From: UBA4486 sp041984885
GTDB taxonomy: Bacteria; Pseudomonadota; Gammaproteobacteria; Eutrophobiales; Eutrophobiaceae
DNA length: 49,580 bases
Reading direction: 5' to 3'
Assembly: GCA_041984885.1 (NCBI GenBank)
Contig: JBHIXH010000015.1
Span: 1 to 49,580, forward strand
Shown: positions 33,467 to 41,353 of the stretch, in pieces
Position numbering within the stretch: position 1 is the first letter of the stretch
Layout: each line of letters begins with the position of its first letter
Translations under genes and position numbers: made by a program
The notes under the pieces: generated by a model
What the model was told of the DNA's origin: nothing
Seen by the model: only the letters and a program-made list of their open reading frames with translations
The model's database searches: none

Positions 33467-34395
33467 CAGTCGTTTGCCTCGTTACCATTTTTATCGACAA
33501 GCGCGAGAAACAGCTCTTCCAGTCGGTTCGACTTGCTGCGCATCGAGGCCACCTTAATGTGTTGATCGTTCAATTGTGCGTAGACGTCATTCAGTGCCTG
33601 GCCCTTGTTGAGGCTGACCTCCAGGCAGGTATCGTCCAGCCGCGTGGAATGAAAGCCGTTCAACTCGATCGTATCCGGTAGTGTCGTCGAGGTCTCAAGT
33701 ATGTAGGTTTCATTCGCAATGCGATTTAATAACTGACGCATGCTCGTGTTTTCGATAATGTCTCCCTGGTCAATGATCGCGATGTTGCGACAGAGCTTCT
33801 CTGCTTCTTCCAGGTAATGTGTCGTTAATATGATCGTTGTGCCACTTGCGTTTAACGTGGTTAAAAAATCCCACATCGAACGACGCAACTCGACATCGAC
33901 CCCGGCGGTCGGCTCATCGAGGATCAATACGCGCGGTTCGTGGATCAATGCACGTGCGATCATGAGGCGGCGTTTCAGACCGCCGGACAGGTTGCGCGAG
34001 ACTTCATCGCGACGTTGCCACAGGCCAAGCTGACCGAGATACGTTTTTGCGCGTTGTAAAGCGAGTTTATGCGGAATACCGTAGTAGCCGCCCTGGTTGA
34101 TGACGACTTCCAGGCACGTCTCAAACTGGTTGAAGTTGATCTCCTGTGGCACGACGCCAATGCAGGCCTTGGCCTGGTCAAAATGGCTATCCGTATCGTA
34201 GTCACAGATGCGTACCGTGCCGGAGGTTTTATTGATCAACGAGCAGATAATGCCGATCGTTGTCGACTTGCCGGCACCGTTCGGGCCGAGTAGGGCGAAG
34301 AAGTCGCCTTCTTCTACATCCAGCGATATGCCGGCAAGCGCCTGGTTGCCGTTCGCATAGACTTTTTTCAGATTTTCAATCGAGAGTGCTTTCAA
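33466..34395 (-). CDS. yadG: ABC transporter ATP-binding protein (YadG-like)
   Basis: A 309-residue ATPase. Walker A is GPNGAGKSTTIG, the signature is NLSGGLKRRLMIARAL, Walker B is VLILDEPTAGVDVE, and the H-loop is LTTHYLEEAE. A C-terminal extension of about 90 residues follows, typical of multidrug/YadG-type exporters. It pairs with the permease directly downstream. The gene starts at ATG 34395, 71 bases after the cyclic-nucleotide-binding gene's end, and that gap has a hairpin. Confidence 0.92.
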   Translation of the reverse strand: MKALSIENLKKVYANGNQALAGISLDVEEGDFFALLGPNGAGKSTTIGIICSLINKTSGTVRICDYDTDSHFDQAKACIGVVPQEINFNQFETCLEVVINQGGYYGIPHKLALQRAKTYLGQLGLWQRRDEVSRNLSGGLKRRLMIARALIHEPRVLILDEPTAGVDVELRRSMWDFLTTLNASGTTIILTTHYLEEAEKLCRNIAIIDQGDIIENTSMRQLLNRIANETYILETSTTLPDTIELNGFHSTRLDDTCLEVSLNKGQALNDVYAQLNDQHIKVASMRSKSNRLEELFLALVDKNGNEAND

Positions 34396-34412
34396 TGACT
34401 AACTACAGATTG

Positions 34413-34442
34413 GCCGGTAACAAGACCTTGCATCTTACCGGC
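34413..34442. terminator. Hairpin between cNMP-binding gene and yadG
   Basis: Perfect 8-base inverted repeat GCCGGTAA ... TTACCGGC with a 14-base loop in the 71-base gap. No T-tract follows on either strand, so it may be a weak or Rho-assisted terminator separating the 34.5-40.4 kb group from the yadGH operon. Confidence 0.5.
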
Positions 34443-34466
34443 GATGGCGGGAGATTTAAAACCGGA

Positions 34467-35372
34467 TCAGTGGCCCTGTAATTTATTCATCTCGGCGCGC
34501 TGTTGCTCGCCCTTCTGGCGTAACTCATCCGCGAGTTCGCTGTCGCGGTTGATGATCAGCCGGAAATACTCTTTCGGGATCTGGATCAGACGCGAGATGC
34601 CCTCGGTTCTGACATAGGCATTGCGTTTGCCGGCTTCGTCGGCCAGCAATGCCTGTTCACCAAAATAGGTGCCGGGTTCGAGGCGGGCGAGGATGACAAT
34701 GCGGTCATCTTCATCAAAGTTAAATACCTCGACCGTGCCTTCGAGAACAACGTAAAGATAATCGGCCCCTTCGTCTTCCTTGATGACGAATTCGCCCGGG
34801 CCGACGTTTAATACACTGGTCCATTGATCGATGTTCAACAACTCATCGCGACCGAGCGTCTGAAACAGGCGCATACCCATGACCAGGTTGCGCACCTCGT
34901 GGCTGACCGAGTTCGGATTCGCCTCGGTCAGTTCCGGGTTGATCTCGGTGACATCCGGGTTCATCTCGGTGACATCTTCGACCTCTTCCGGAGCCGGCAC
35001 GTCTTTTTTAATGCTTAACAACACGTATTTTTTGTCGATCTTGAACAGCTTCGATGGATGCATTGCCCGAATCGTCGCATTGCGGCGACCGGAACTGTCC
35101 GGCAGCAGCGATTGTTCACCGAAAAAATCGCCGGCGCGCAGCGTCGCTATCGTGATCTCACGATTGCCGGAGCCGCCACGGATCATGACCTCAACGCTGC
35201 CTTCGAGAATGACGTACATACAGTCGCCGATCTCGTCCTCGCGAATGACGATTTGTTTCGGTGCGAATTCCTCAATGCTGTTTTCTTTTGCATTCAGAAT
35301 GGCCTGGATGGCGGCGTCGGATAATGCGCTGAACATATCGACGTTACGGAGAATTTGCGGGTCGTTTATCAT
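34467..35372 (-). CDS. Protein with tandem cyclic-nucleotide-binding domains
   Basis: A 301-residue cytoplasmic protein with two cNMP-binding folds (residues about 10-120 and 165-275). Each has a phosphate-binding cassette of the type FGEQxLLxDxxGxRNAxxR (FGEQSLLPDSSGRRNAT and FGEQALLADEAGKRNAY), with the arginine that contacts the cyclic phosphate. No DNA-binding, kinase or enzymatic domain follows, only a charged helical tail (LADELRQKGEQQRAEMNKL). It may act as a regulatory subunit that senses cAMP or cGMP for its neighbours. The linker is made of repeats (see 34911-34973). Confidence 0.88.
   Translation of the reverse strand: MINDPQILRNVDMFSALSDAAIQAILNAKENSIEEFAPKQIVIREDEIGDCMYVILEGSVEVMIRGGSGNREITIATLRAGDFFGEQSLLPDSSGRRNATIRAMHPSKLFKIDKKYVLLSIKKDVPAPEEVEDVTEMNPDVTEINPELTEANPNSVSHEVRNLVMGMRLFQTLGRDELLNIDQWTSVLNVGPGEFVIKEDEGADYLYVVLEGTVEVFNFDEDDRIVILARLEPGTYFGEQALLADEAGKRNAYVRTEGISRLIQIPKEYFRLIINRDSELADELRQKGEQQRAEMNKLQGH
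34911..34973 (-). repeat. Three 21-bp tandem repeats encoding the domain linker
   Basis: Residues 134-154 of the tandem cNMP protein read VTEMNPD-VTEINPE-LTEANPN, three 7-residue units encoded by 21-base tandem repeats. They form the linker between the two binding domains. Unit count may vary between strains. Confidence 0.85.
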
Positions 35373-35410
35373 AATTTCTGTCTATTCGTTGCTAGGGTTT
35401 CCGGTTCTCG

Positions 35411-36520
35411 TTACTTCCTGAACCAGGACATGATTTTATTGAACAGGGATTTTTTTACTACTTTTTTCGGTTCTTCCGTTCGCGGTAACATTTGTTGGAC
35501 AATCTGCACCGCTTTCTGTTCGGCTTCCTCCTGGATCGCCTCAACCGAGATTTCAAATTCCTTTTCGGCGTCTTTCATTATTCGCTTTAATACCAGCTTG
35601 TTATCGGCCTTGCAGGCCTTGAACAGCTGGTGGATTTCATTGCGGATATGATGCGTGATCACGGCCTTGCTGATCGTCTGGTTGCCTTTACTGACCAGGT
35701 TGTAGATGCGTTCCTTGCCATAGTAGGAATAGAACGTCACCGCCTCGATCAGCAGGTTGCGTGCGGCAAGCAGCATGACACCATCGATATTGTCGGCAAG
35801 ATACGGATTGCCGACGCCACTGAAGATCGTATTCACACATTCAATCAGGTTCTGGGTCGGAATAAACATGACTTCGCTGTCAACCATAAAGATCCCGGTG
35901 ATCGATTTCTCGACCGAGTGAATCTTGACGTGAAACTCGTGCATCGTGGCGACGGCCTGTTCAATCTCATGAATCTTGTGCTTGCCGAGCAGTTGCGTAA
36001 TCTGCTGACTGCGCGTATTGGCATTGATCAGCAGGTGATGTAACTCGAGCAACTCCTGTTGGGTAAACTCCTCAACCGCATGATCTTTCAGATAACGATT
36101 CGCACTTTCCAGCGCCACGCTCAGGTTCGTGTGATGCGTTTCCAGGATATTAACGTCTTCCGGTTTTAACGCTTCCTGCTCCAGCAGTTTCTCGAAGCGT
36201 GCGGATAACAGGTTGGCGGGAGAGTTTTTATTCACCAGGTCGTTAACCTGGTCATAACCACCGAGCGCCTCGGCGAACAGGTAAATGCTGCGTAAGTCGG
36301 TATGTAACGGGATATAGCGTTGATCGAAACCCGGCAAGGCATTCGCCTCTGCTTCACCCTGTTCCTGTTCTTTCTCGAGCTGGAACAGGTCGAGTGTCTT
36401 ATCGAACAGGTCCTGCGTGCGATCGGCAATCGGTTCGACCATGACCTGTTCACCGGCGTTGATATTGGCAAACTCGGTCAGGTCAAGTGTGCGGACTTGA
36501 TTGGCTCGTGCGTTTTGCAT
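35411..36520 (-). CDS. Conserved hypothetical protein, 369 residues, helical
   Basis: A mostly helical cytoplasmic protein not matching a family I recognise. N-terminal third: an acidic segment (LDLFQLEKEQEQGEAEANAL) and YIPLHTDLRSIYLFAEALGG. Middle: ELLELHHLLINANTRSQQI and FHVKIHSVEKSITGIFMVDS. C-terminal: a basic tail KKVVKKSLFNKIMSWFRK that could be an amphipathic membrane anchor. It lies between the giant oxidoreductase and the cNMP protein, about 40 bases ahead of the latter, so the three likely form one operon and this could be a regulatory or scaffold partner. Confidence 0.75.
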   Translation of the reverse strand: MQNARANQVRTLDLTEFANINAGEQVMVEPIADRTQDLFDKTLDLFQLEKEQEQGEAEANALPGFDQRYIPLHTDLRSIYLFAEALGGYDQVNDLVNKNSPANLLSARFEKLLEQEALKPEDVNILETHHTNLSVALESANRYLKDHAVEEFTQQELLELHHLLINANTRSQQITQLLGKHKIHEIEQAVATMHEFHVKIHSVEKSITGIFMVDSEVMFIPTQNLIECVNTIFSGVGNPYLADNIDGVMLLAARNLLIEAVTFYSYYGKERIYNLVSKGNQTISKAVITHHIRNEIHQLFKACKADNKLVLKRIMKDAEKEFEISVEAIQEEAEQKAVQIVQQMLPRTEEPKKVVKKSLFNKIMSWFRK

Positions 36521-36521
36521 C

Positions 36522-36555
36522 CCAGGCTGATTGTATTTATATGTGTGCAGCCTGG
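36522..36555. repeat. Inverted repeat between the oxidoreductase and the 369-residue gene
   Basis: Perfect 8-base arms CCAGGCTG and CAGCCTGG flank an 18-base AT-rich loop directly upstream of the 369-residue gene start (36520). It may fold in the leader of that mRNA or bind a dimeric regulator. The arms are close to the start, so translation control is possible. Confidence 0.5.
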
Positions 36556-36630
36556 TTAATATATGCCAGTTTCAGGCGTTTTTACACGTACATTTGCGAC
36601 TAAATGCCAGAATGTTCACAGTCCGGTCTT

Positions 36631-36648
36631 GGTTTTTGCATAAAAACC
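36631..36648. terminator. Hairpin just downstream of the giant oxidoreductase gene
   Basis: GGTTTTT-GCAT-AAAAACC, a perfect 7-base stem with a 4-base loop, lies 20 bases beyond the oxidoreductase stop codon. On the minus strand the stem is followed by CAAGACCGG rather than a T-tract, so any termination would be partial. It could set the ratio of oxidoreductase to downstream gene products. Confidence 0.45.
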
Positions 36649-36668
36649 GAAAGATCACTGTATTTCAA

Positions 36669-39600
36669 TCATGCCTCGTCCTGCAGCAGGTCTTCGGTTC
36701 GAAACAGGTGATCCAGCCACAGATTCGACAGTTTTTCCTGCACCGTGTTTTGTCGCAGACGTGCATTCAGGTTTGGAAAGTCGACACGATCCAGTTCCTG
36801 GTCCTGGTTGTAACAGGAATAGACGAAATATTCTTCCTGTGTGTGCGGATCGACATGCTTGCACAGGCACTGCGCGCACACGCCTTTCATCATGCATTGC
36901 ATCGGTGAGTTGATCGAACCAATGGCGACGTGATCCGGTTTGAACAGTGATTGCAGTCGGCCATGGCGGGCTTCTTTCACGGCGGCCATCATGCGATCGG
37001 AACCGATCACGATCATATGATCGACATCGCTGAGCGCAATCTCGCTGTCGCCGAGTTTTCCATTGCCATACGCCTCGATGGCTTCGAGAATGTTGCCGAC
37101 TATCGTTTTATCCTGCGGTCGGGTGACCGGGATGGGTTCAACACCCGGTGCTGGATCAACGGCCCAGACGATCACATCTGACGCGGCTTCAATATCCTCG
37201 ACCTTAAAAATATCGGTCGGGTTTTTATAACCGGCAAAATAAATGACTTTATTTCCATGTGCACGTAAGGCCTTACCGATGGAAAACTGCACTGCATTAC
37301 CGAGTCCGCCACCGACGAGCATAACGGTTTTCTCTTCAGTGATCTCAGTCGCTGCGCCGGTGACGCCCATGACGATCAGCGGATCGCCTTTTTTCCATAA
37401 ACGACAGAGCCGCGAAGAGCTGCCCATCTCAAGGGCGATCAATGAGATCAATCCCTGTTCCTTATCCACCCAGGCGCCGGTCAGCGCCAGGCCTTCGGCT
37501 GCCAGCACGGTGTTATTGACGCGGGGTGCCAGCATCTCCAGGTTTTGCACACGGTAAAACTGGCCGGGATGGAACTTGCGTGCCTGCGCCGGTGCCTTGA
37601 CGATGACTTCAATGATCGTCGGTGTCAGCCGTTTGATTTCGACGACAGTCGCGGATAACTCTTCATCCAGTTTGTCAAAGAACTGATTCAATGCCTGGTC
37701 ACGGTTTGCCTGGTCCTTGCCTTGTAGTTGTGCCAGTTCTTTTTCAAACAGTTTGACGACGTAGGGATAGCCATCTTTCGCGCTCGCCATCGCTTTCACG
37801 ACATTACCGGCATAGACCGGATGATTATCGCCATAAAAACTGATGTAGTGGCCATGTTTGTGATACGAGGTAAACGGTGCCGGTTTACCCAGCTTCGGTA
37901 TTTGCTCGTCGTTCATCGGCACCAGCTCCGGCAGGTCGTCATTCTCCCAGTGTGGTTCGTAACGCTGGAAAAACTTGTCATCCATACGGAAGCTGTACGG
38001 GTATTCCTGTTCATAGATAGTGTTAGGTGCTGTGCCGGCAGCAATGAACAGGCTGCGTAGAGGCACCTCTAGCGATGCATGCGTGCTGACCCATCGACCT
38101 TCCTTTTGCTCGAGTTGATCAAAGCGGACGGCTTTTAACGCACCGTATTCATCTTCGATCGCTTCAACCGGACTCAGACCTTCGGCCAGCTGGATGCCTT
38201 CCTGTAATGCCTCGTGGATTTCCTCGTGATTCTGTTTGTATGCCGGCGAATCCTTGATGCCCTTGCGATAGAACATCGTCACGCCGCCCCAGCTGTCGAT
38301 CAGTGTTTGAAAATTTGGTTGTTCATTGGCCTGCCTGGCACGTTCGCGTTCAGCAACGATGGCGCGACCGTGTTGCAGGAATTCATCGAGTATTTGAATC
38401 TCTTCCTTGTCGTATTGGCCGCGGACATGTTCCTCGCCATACGTCCCGGTTAACTCGGTATAACGTTTCAGAATCTTTTCCACCTGCACCGGGTAATACG
38501 CCATGACCTCGGTCGTCGTATCAATTGCCGTCAGTCCGCCACCGATGATGCCGATCGGTAACCGCACCTGCAGGTTGGCGAGCGAACTGTGTTTCGCTGC
38601 GCCGGTTAATTGCAGTGCCATGAGAAAGTCGGAGGCCTTGCGTATGCCCCGAATCAGGTTGTTTTTCAGACCGATGATCGTCGGCTTGCCGGCACCACTG
38701 GCGATGGCAATATGATCGAAACCCAGTTGCCACGACTCCTCAACCGTTATCGTGCCGCCGAAACGCACGCCACCATAACAGCGAAAGTTGGCACGCCGTG
38801 CAAGGTTCAGGTAGATCACCTTGAGAAAGTTCTTATCCCAACGCACGGTAATGCCATATTCGGCGACGCCACCGAATCCGGCCAGCAGGCGTTCGTCTAG
38901 CTGTTCATACAGCGATGAAAAATCACGAATCGGTTCAGGTGCCTGGTCGCGGCTGCCGGTTAACTCTTGTGGTAACGGTTCGATCTTGAGGGCGTCAATG
39001 CCGACGACACCAAAGCCTTCATTCAGTAAATAATGGCTTAACGTATAACCGGCCGGACCCAGGCCAACGACCAGCGTATTCTTGCCGTTATACGGCAACG
39101 CATACGGGCGGGCCCGGTTCAGCGGGTTCCAGCGTGTCAGGAAACTGTAGATCTCAAAGCCCCAGGGCATGAACAACACATCGGTCAGTACGTTTGTCTC
39201 GATCTGCGGGATGTTGACCGGTTCGGTTTTCTGGTAGATGCAACCGCGCATGCAGTCATTACAGATGCGGTGACCGGTGCCGGGACAGTTCGGGTTATCA
39301 ATGACGATTAATGCCAGTGCGCCGATGTTATCGCCATCACGTTTGACCACATGCATTTCTGAAATCTTTTCTTCCAGCGGGCAACCGATAATGACGGAAC
39401 CGAGTGGATTGCTCTTGTAATCCCCCCCGCGTTTGTTACGCATACCTTTTGAACAGGAGTCAGTATCGCGTTCATGACAATAGATGCAATGATCCACCTC
39501 GCTCAAACTTTGTCGCTCGTTGTAACGGGGATCGGTCAGTTTAAAACCGTCGCGCAGTCGGCGCTCCTCGGCAGGTCCGACCCAGGTAGCGAAACCCTCG

Positions 39601-40394
39601 CGCGATTTCGTGTCATGCTGGACAAGGTGTGTAAAGTCACGTTTTTCCGGAAATTTAAAACTGACCCAGGCAGACGTGTCGAGTTTTTCTTTATACACGC
39701 CGAGCAATGCCAGCTGTGTCCAGCGCTGGATGATCAGAAATAATTCCGTAATGACCTCGGCGCGCGAATCATTGGCGACAAATTGTTTGAAATTTTTGTT
39801 ACTGGATAACTGTGCAATTAATTGATCGGTACGCAGGTCGGCATCATTCAGTTCGCCGTCTTTGCCTTTCGCGATTTTTTCATAATGACTGTGCAGTGGA
39901 ACGAGCAGGGCAGCGAGTTGACCGATTACCTGTTCGGGGTCTTGCTCCCAGTTGGCATCCGGTAACAAGGCCGCCAGCAGGTTTTGTAATTGCGCATGGC
40001 AGTCTTCGCTGTCCCATTCGGTCGGGTCGTCACGTTTGAATTTTGCCGTGACCTTGGCTACGACCTCGTTTTTATAAATGAAGATGCTGTCTCTATCGTT
40101 GCGTATGGTTTCGGCCTGGGCCGCGTGTTCTGTTTCGACATTGAACAGGCGGGCAACAAACTCGCCGACGAGGGGTGCCGTTTGTACGAGCAGTTCTGAC
40201 TCATCCGTCGCTGACACGGATTCGCCGTTGCGATAGGCGGTGAATTTCCCGGCCAGGTCCGGGTGATTCTGTTTCATCTCGGCGAGGAATTGTGTATCCA
40301 GTTCTGCCAATTTTTCGGATTGGTACAGATCGTGATAGGTGAAACCCTCAATGCCGAGCTTCAGTCCGGCTTCTCTATGTTCCGTCTTATTCAT
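36669..40394 (-). CDS. Giant fused FAD/Fe-S oxidoreductase (GltD/NfnB-like plus FNR/PyrK-like)
   Basis: A 1241-residue cytoplasmic protein. An unassigned helical region spans residues 1-300. A cysteine-rich Fe-S region (about 300-400) has HCIYCHERDTDSC, IIGCPLEE and RICNDCMRGCIY. A two-dinucleotide flavoprotein domain like GltD follows: FAD motif VVGLGPAGYTLS (about 445) and NAD(P) motif GIIGGGLTAIDTTTE (about 615). The C-terminal ferredoxin-reductase-like module has HPGQFYRVQNLE (about 943), VMLVGGGLGNAVQFSIG (about 1025) and a 2Fe-2S motif CMMKGVCAQCLC with a later Cys (about 1165-1195), as in PyrK/NfnA. The arrangement resembles both NfnAB or SudAB subunits in one chain. Electron donor and acceptor are unknown. 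Confidence 0.9.
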   Translation of the reverse strand: MNKTEHREAGLKLGIEGFTYHDLYQSEKLAELDTQFLAEMKQNHPDLAGKFTAYRNGESVSATDESELLVQTAPLVGEFVARLFNVETEHAAQAETIRNDRDSIFIYKNEVVAKVTAKFKRDDPTEWDSEDCHAQLQNLLAALLPDANWEQDPEQVIGQLAALLVPLHSHYEKIAKGKDGELNDADLRTDQLIAQLSSNKNFKQFVANDSRAEVITELFLIIQRWTQLALLGVYKEKLDTSAWVSFKFPEKRDFTHLVQHDTKSREGFATWVGPAEERRLRDGFKLTDPRYNERQSLSEVDHCIYCHERDTDSCSKGMRNKRGGDYKSNPLGSVIIGCPLEEKISEMHVVKRDGDNIGALALIVIDNPNCPGTGHRICNDCMRGCIYQKTEPVNIPQIETNVLTDVLFMPWGFEIYSFLTRWNPLNRARPYALPYNGKNTLVVGLGPAGYTLSHYLLNEGFGVVGIDALKIEPLPQELTGSRDQAPEPIRDFSSLYEQLDERLLAGFGGVAEYGITVRWDKNFLKVIYLNLARRANFRCYGGVRFGGTITVEESWQLGFDHIAIASGAGKPTIIGLKNNLIRGIRKASDFLMALQLTGAAKHSSLANLQVRLPIGIIGGGLTAIDTTTEVMAYYPVQVEKILKRYTELTGTYGEEHVRGQYDKEEIQILDEFLQHGRAIVAERERARQANEQPNFQTLIDSWGGVTMFYRKGIKDSPAYKQNHEEIHEALQEGIQLAEGLSPVEAIEDEYGALKAVRFDQLEQKEGRWVSTHASLEVPLRSLFIAAGTAPNTIYEQEYPYSFRMDDKFFQRYEPHWENDDLPELVPMNDEQIPKLGKPAPFTSYHKHGHYISFYGDNHPVYAGNVVKAMASAKDGYPYVVKLFEKELAQLQGKDQANRDQALNQFFDKLDEELSATVVEIKRLTPTIIEVIVKAPAQARKFHPGQFYRVQNLEMLAPRVNNTVLAAEGLALTGAWVDKEQGLISLIALEMGSSSRLCRLWKKGDPLIVMGVTGAATEITEEKTVMLVGGGLGNAVQFSIGKALRAHGNKVIYFAGYKNPTDIFKVEDIEAASDVIVWAVDPAPGVEPIPVTRPQDKTIVGNILEAIEAYGNGKLGDSEIALSDVDHMIVIGSDRMMAAVKEARHGRLQSLFKPDHVAIGSINSPMQCMMKGVCAQCLCKHVDPHTQEEYFVYSCYNQDQELDRVDFPNLNARLRQNTVQEKLSNLWLDHLFRTEDLLQDEA

Positions 40395-40489
40395 AATGTC
40401 ATTAATTTAGTACTGTCAGAGCAGGGATGGTTATGGTCAAAATCGAGCGCGCAGTCTAGCAAGCCTGCTTATAAGGAAAAGTAATTATT

Positions 40490-40507
40490 TATTCTATTTT
40501 GAGAATA
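40490..40507. promoter_or_regulatory. Palindrome upstream of the giant oxidoreductase
   Basis: TATTCT-ATTTTG-AGAATA, a perfect 6-base dyad with 6-base centre, lies about 96 bases before the oxidoreductase ATG in an AT-rich stretch. It is placed like an operator for a dimeric regulator. No known box (FNR, CRP) matches. Confidence 0.35.
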
Positions 40508-40570
40508 TTTTGGAATAAACAGTCAGACAGTATAACCTGAATGTTGCAGTGCAAAATACTACTTTTTAGC

Positions 40571-40596
40571 GGTGTAGAATTTTCCGTTTCTACACC
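40571..40596. terminator. Hairpin downstream of the DUF4389 gene
   Basis: GGTGTAGAA-8 bases-TTCTACACC is a perfect 9-base stem, 46 bases past the DUF4389 stop on the minus strand and about 180 bases upstream of the oxidoreductase. No T-tract follows on the minus strand (it reads GCTAAAAAG), so it may be a Rho-assisted terminator or a regulatory structure in the oxidoreductase leader. Confidence 0.5.
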
Positions 40597-40642
40597 TGGA
40601 TTGAATTCGAGTTATTTCATGAATATGCAGGGAAAATGCCTG

Positions 40643-40948
40643 TCATTCTTCCTTGTGCTCCAGTGTCTCGCTGTCTTCGCCAGCCTCGCTGGACGAGTCA
40701 AACGGCCATGGCTTGGTACTCGATTGGTAAGTGATATACAGCAGGATCTGCTCGGCGTAGTCCGTCAGTTTGACGCTGAAATCTGACAGGTTGTCGTTCA
40801 ACTGGCCGGTCACCACCTTGGTGATGAACTGAATAATGACGAGTAGCCAGATAATACCGTACAAAAAATAGAATATGATGCCGAAAATCAGGATAAACAG
40901 ACCATGAATCCAGGTGTCCGAACTGCGCGCATTTTCTTTTATACTCAT
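40643..40948 (-). CDS. DUF4389 domain membrane protein
   Basis: A 101-residue protein. After a short charged start (SIKENARSSDTWIHG) come one or two membrane helices (LFILIFGIIFYFLYGIIWLLVIIQFI), then TGQLNDNLSDFSVKLTDYAEQILLYITY and KPWPF, the DUF4389 pattern. The C-terminus is acidic (SSSEAGEDSETLEHKEE). I chose ATG 40948 rather than GTG 40963 because GGAGGGG precedes it by 6 bases. Function is unknown. It is divergent from ybeD. Confidence 0.88.
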   Translation of the reverse strand: MSIKENARSSDTWIHGLFILIFGIIFYFLYGIIWLLVIIQFITKVVTGQLNDNLSDFSVKLTDYAEQILLYITYQSSTKPWPFDSSSEAGEDSETLEHKEE

Positions 40949-41066
40949 CAGTTTCCCCTCCACTTTTATTCTTAATGACTTGGATCAGATTTACACCAGC
41001 TTTGCTATGATAGCCTTTTCCCGAACCAATTTACGGTAAAATTTATAAAAAATATACGCATGTTTT
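40949..41066. promoter_or_regulatory. Divergent DUF4389 / ybeD promoter region
   Basis: 118 bases between divergent genes. TATGAT at 41006-41011 is a good plus-strand -10 for ybeD-lipB-lipA. The nearest -35-like element, TTGGAT, is 20 bases upstream, longer than ideal. This gives ybeD its own promoter, as expected if it was separated from dacA. Confidence 0.45.
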
Positions 41067-41351
41067 ATGGATAATTCTGAAGAACCGACCGAGCGCGAAA
41101 CGCTGCTTGAATTTCCCTGTGTCTTCCCGATCAAGGTGATGGGGAAAGCCGCCGACGACTTTGACGCATTTGTCTACCAGATTGTACGTCGCCACGTGGA
41201 GGACCTGGCAGAAGGTGCGGTCAAGATGCGGGACAGTCGAGAAGGTAATTATGTCGCGGTCACGGTCACCATCGAGGCACAAAGCCAGCGGCAACTGGAC
41301 AATATTTACCTGGATCTGACTGCGGAACAACGCATCATCATGGCCCTGTAG
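41067..41351 (+). CDS. ybeD: DUF493 protein YbeD
   Basis: A 94-residue ACT-like fold protein of the DUF493/YbeD family. LLEFPCVFPIKVMG near the start and GNYVAVTVTIEAQSQRQLDNIY are family signatures. Its precise role is unknown; the gene lies next to lipB in many proteobacteria. The stop overlaps a GTG that could also start lipB, so the two are coupled. In E. coli it follows dacA directly, but here dacA is about 15 kb upstream. Confidence 0.93.
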   Translation: MDNSEEPTERETLLEFPCVFPIKVMGKAADDFDAFVYQIVRRHVEDLAEGAVKMRDSREGNYVAVTVTIEAQSQRQLDNIYLDLTAEQRIIMAL

Positions 41352-41353
41352 TG

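Noticed and set aside
34911..34973. Non-coding minisatellite
   Set aside because: The 21-base repeats are in frame within the cNMP protein gene and encode its linker.
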